A stretch of DNA of 6,172 bases, from assembly GCA_020025115.1 (NCBI GenBank), contig JAHHSP010000075.1, forward strand, positions 1 through 6,172, written 5' to 3'. The position numbers were made by a program, and so were the translations under genes. This DNA comes from Collinsella sp. (GTDB lineage: Bacteria; Actinomycetota; Coriobacteriia; Coriobacteriales; Coriobacteriaceae). A model generated the notes under the pieces. That model ran no database searches. It saw nothing but the letters and a program-made list of their open reading frames with translations, and was not told where the DNA came from. This document shows positions 4,919 through 6,172 of the stretch, in pieces (within the stretch, counting starts at the first letter, position 1; each line of letters starts with the position of its first letter).

Positions 4919-6172
4919 ATGTCCGAGGCAATCAATGCCGAGAACATCGAGCAGATCCTACGGCAGCGCCTGTACGATCTGTCGGCTACCGTCGATACCC
5001 AAGAAGTATCCCACGTAGCCGAGGTGGGCGATGGTATCGCCCATGTCTTCGGTCTCAAAAGCGCGATGGCCGGTGAGCTTCTCGAGTTCACCAGCTCCAT
5101 CACGGGCAAGACCGTGTACGGCCTGGCTCAGAACCTCGACCGTGAAGAGGTCGGTGCCGTTTTGTTCGGCGAGGTCGACTCCATCAAAGAGGGCGACGCT
5201 TGCCGTACCACCGGCCGTGTTATGGACATCCCCGTGGGGCGCGGCATGCTCGGCCGTGTCGTCAACCCGCTCGGTCATCCCATCGACGGCAAGGGCGGCG
5301 TCGGTGAGACGCATCGCCGCCCCATCGAGTTCAAGGCTCCCGGCGTCATCGAGCGCACCCCGGTGTGCGAGCCCGTGCAGACGGGCCTTCTCGCCGTCGA
5401 CGCGATGATCCCGATCGGCCGTGGCCAGCGCGAGCTCATCATCGGCGACCGCAAGACCGGAAAGACCGCCATCGCCATCGATGCCATCATCAACCAGCGT
5501 GGCAAGGGCATGATCTGCGTGTACGTGGCCATCGGCCAGAAGGCCTCCACGGTCGCGAACATTCGCGAGACGCTCGCCCAGCACGGTGCCCTCGATTACA
5601 CCGTCATCGTGAGCGCCACCGCGGCAGATTCCGCTCCGCTGCAGTACATCGCCCCGATGGCGGGTGCCGCCATCGGCGAGTACTTCATGTACAACGGCGA
5701 GGATGGCCAGCCCGCGAGCGCCACCAATCCCGGCGGCCACGTGCTCGTCATCTACGACGACCTGTCCAAGCAGGCCGTCGCCTATCCTCAGATGTCGCTT
5801 ACGCTGCGCCGTCCGCCCGGACGTGAGGCCTACCCCGGTGACATCTTCTACCTGCACTCGCGCCTCCTGGAGCGTGCTTGCAAGCTCTCTGAGAAGAACG
5901 GCGGCGGTTCCCTGACCGCACTGCCGATCATCGAGACGCAGGATGGCGACGTTTCCGCTTACATTCCGACCAACGTGATTTCGATTACCGATGGTCAGAT
6001 TTACCTGCAGTCCGAGCTGTTCCACCAGGGTCAGCGCCCCGCCGTCGACGTCGGCATCTCTGTGTCGCGCGTCGGTGGTTCCGCGCAGACCAAGGCGATG
6101 AAGCAGCAGGCGGGCAACCTGCGCCTGGACCTCGCGTCCTACCGCGAGCTCGCCGGCTTCACCCAGTTCGGT
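4919..6172 (+). CDS. atpA: F1Fo-ATP synthase subunit alpha (3' end outside window)
   Basis: Alpha is the non-catalytic nucleotide-binding subunit of the F1 head. The ATG at 4919 follows GGAGGT by 8 bases, and 418 codons are open to the window edge. A full-length alpha is about 500-510 residues, so the C-terminal bundle is cut off. Visible features are the N-terminal beta-barrel (VGDGIAHVFGL, 36-46) and PIGRGQRELIIGDRKTGKT with the Walker A P-loop at 176-183; Lys179 replaces the common Gln, as in some other actinobacteria. Walker B is VLVIYDD (275-281), followed by DLSKQA and RRPPGREAYPGD. The ATP synthase alpha/beta signature PAVDVGISVS occupies 374-383, with the conserved Arg384 after it. 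Residues 261-272 (EDGQPASATNPG) form an insertion just before the Walker B strand that E. coli and mycobacterial alpha lack. The genes for gamma, beta and epsilon are expected downstream. Confidence 0.97.
   Translation, partial: MSEAINAENIEQILRQRLYDLSATVDTQEVSHVAEVGDGIAHVFGLKSAMAGELLEFTSSITGKTVYGLAQNLDREEVGAVLFGEVDSIKEGDACRTTGRVMDIPVGRGMLGRVVNPLGHPIDGKGGVGETHRRPIEFKAPGVIERTPVCEPVQTGLLAVDAMIPIGRGQRELIIGDRKTGKTAIAIDAIINQRGKGMICVYVAIGQKASTVANIRETLAQHGALDYTVIVSATAADSAPLQYIAPMAGAAIGEYFMYNGEDGQPASATNPGGHVLVIYDDLSKQAVAYPQMSLTLRRPPGREAYPGDIFYLHSRLLERACKLSEKNGGGSLTALPIIETQDGDVSAYIPTNVISITDGQIYLQSELFHQGQRPAVDVGISVSRVGGSAQTKAMKQQAGNLRLDLASYRELAGFTQFG

Noticed and set aside
4958..6025. Reverse-strand open frame opposite atpA
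   Set aside because: It is the antisense shadow of the alpha subunit gene, with no recognisable product.
1..6172. Mobile element, CRISPR array, tRNA or rRNA
   Set aside because: There are no repeat arrays, transposase motifs, terminal repeats with target duplications, or tRNA-like folds; the window is conserved housekeeping sequence.

Overview
This window is a GC-rich stretch of ordinary bacterial chromosome with every gene on the + strand. It contains the 3' half of a glycerol kinase gene (glpK), a ribose-5-phosphate isomerase B / uracil phosphoribosyltransferase pair (rpiB-upp), and the first part of an F1Fo-ATP synthase operon (atpI-like, atpB, atpE, atpF, atpH, and atpA running off the right edge). 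Third codon positions are strongly G/C and good Shine-Dalgarno sites precede TTG and GTG as well as ATG starts. The order rpiB-upp-atp resembles the Gram-positive arrangement known from Bacillus (rpiB-like, glyA, upp, atpI). Together these suggest a high-GC Gram-positive, most likely an actinobacterium of the Coriobacteriia (Collinsella/Olsenella type). That assignment is inference; no sequence search was possible.

Layout. Positions 1-752 are the C-terminal half of glpK, closed by a hairpin terminator near 798-832. After a spacer holding a second perfect inverted repeat, rpiB (945-1382) and upp (1410-2057) are 27 bases apart and probably cotranscribed. Their products are metabolically linked: RpiB interconverts ribulose-5-P and ribose-5-P, the precursor of PRPP, and Upp uses PRPP to salvage uracil to UMP. 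A GC-rich hairpin (2072-2097) probably ends this unit. The next 300 bases have no gene. They hold an AT-rich patch with a 20-base dyad that fits the core of the Gram-positive LexA/SOS box, then a promoter candidate at 2265-2292.

From 2397 on lies the ATP synthase operon. A small three-helix membrane protein sits in the atpI position, followed by Fo subunits a, c and b, then F1 subunits delta and alpha; gamma, beta and epsilon are expected beyond the window. Spacing is tight (stop codon within the next Shine-Dalgarno, or overlapping genes) except for 96 bases between atpB and atpE. That gap carries two strong hairpins and is a likely place for raising c-subunit output. The c subunit lacks the usual Na+ ligands, so the enzyme is predicted to use protons.

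I found no novel system, mobile element, CRISPR array or RNA gene. The points worth a second look are the LexA-like dyad upstream of the atp operon, a signal-peptide-like N-terminus on subunit b, a 12-residue insertion just before the alpha Walker B strand, and a delta subunit about 30 residues short in its N-terminal domain.
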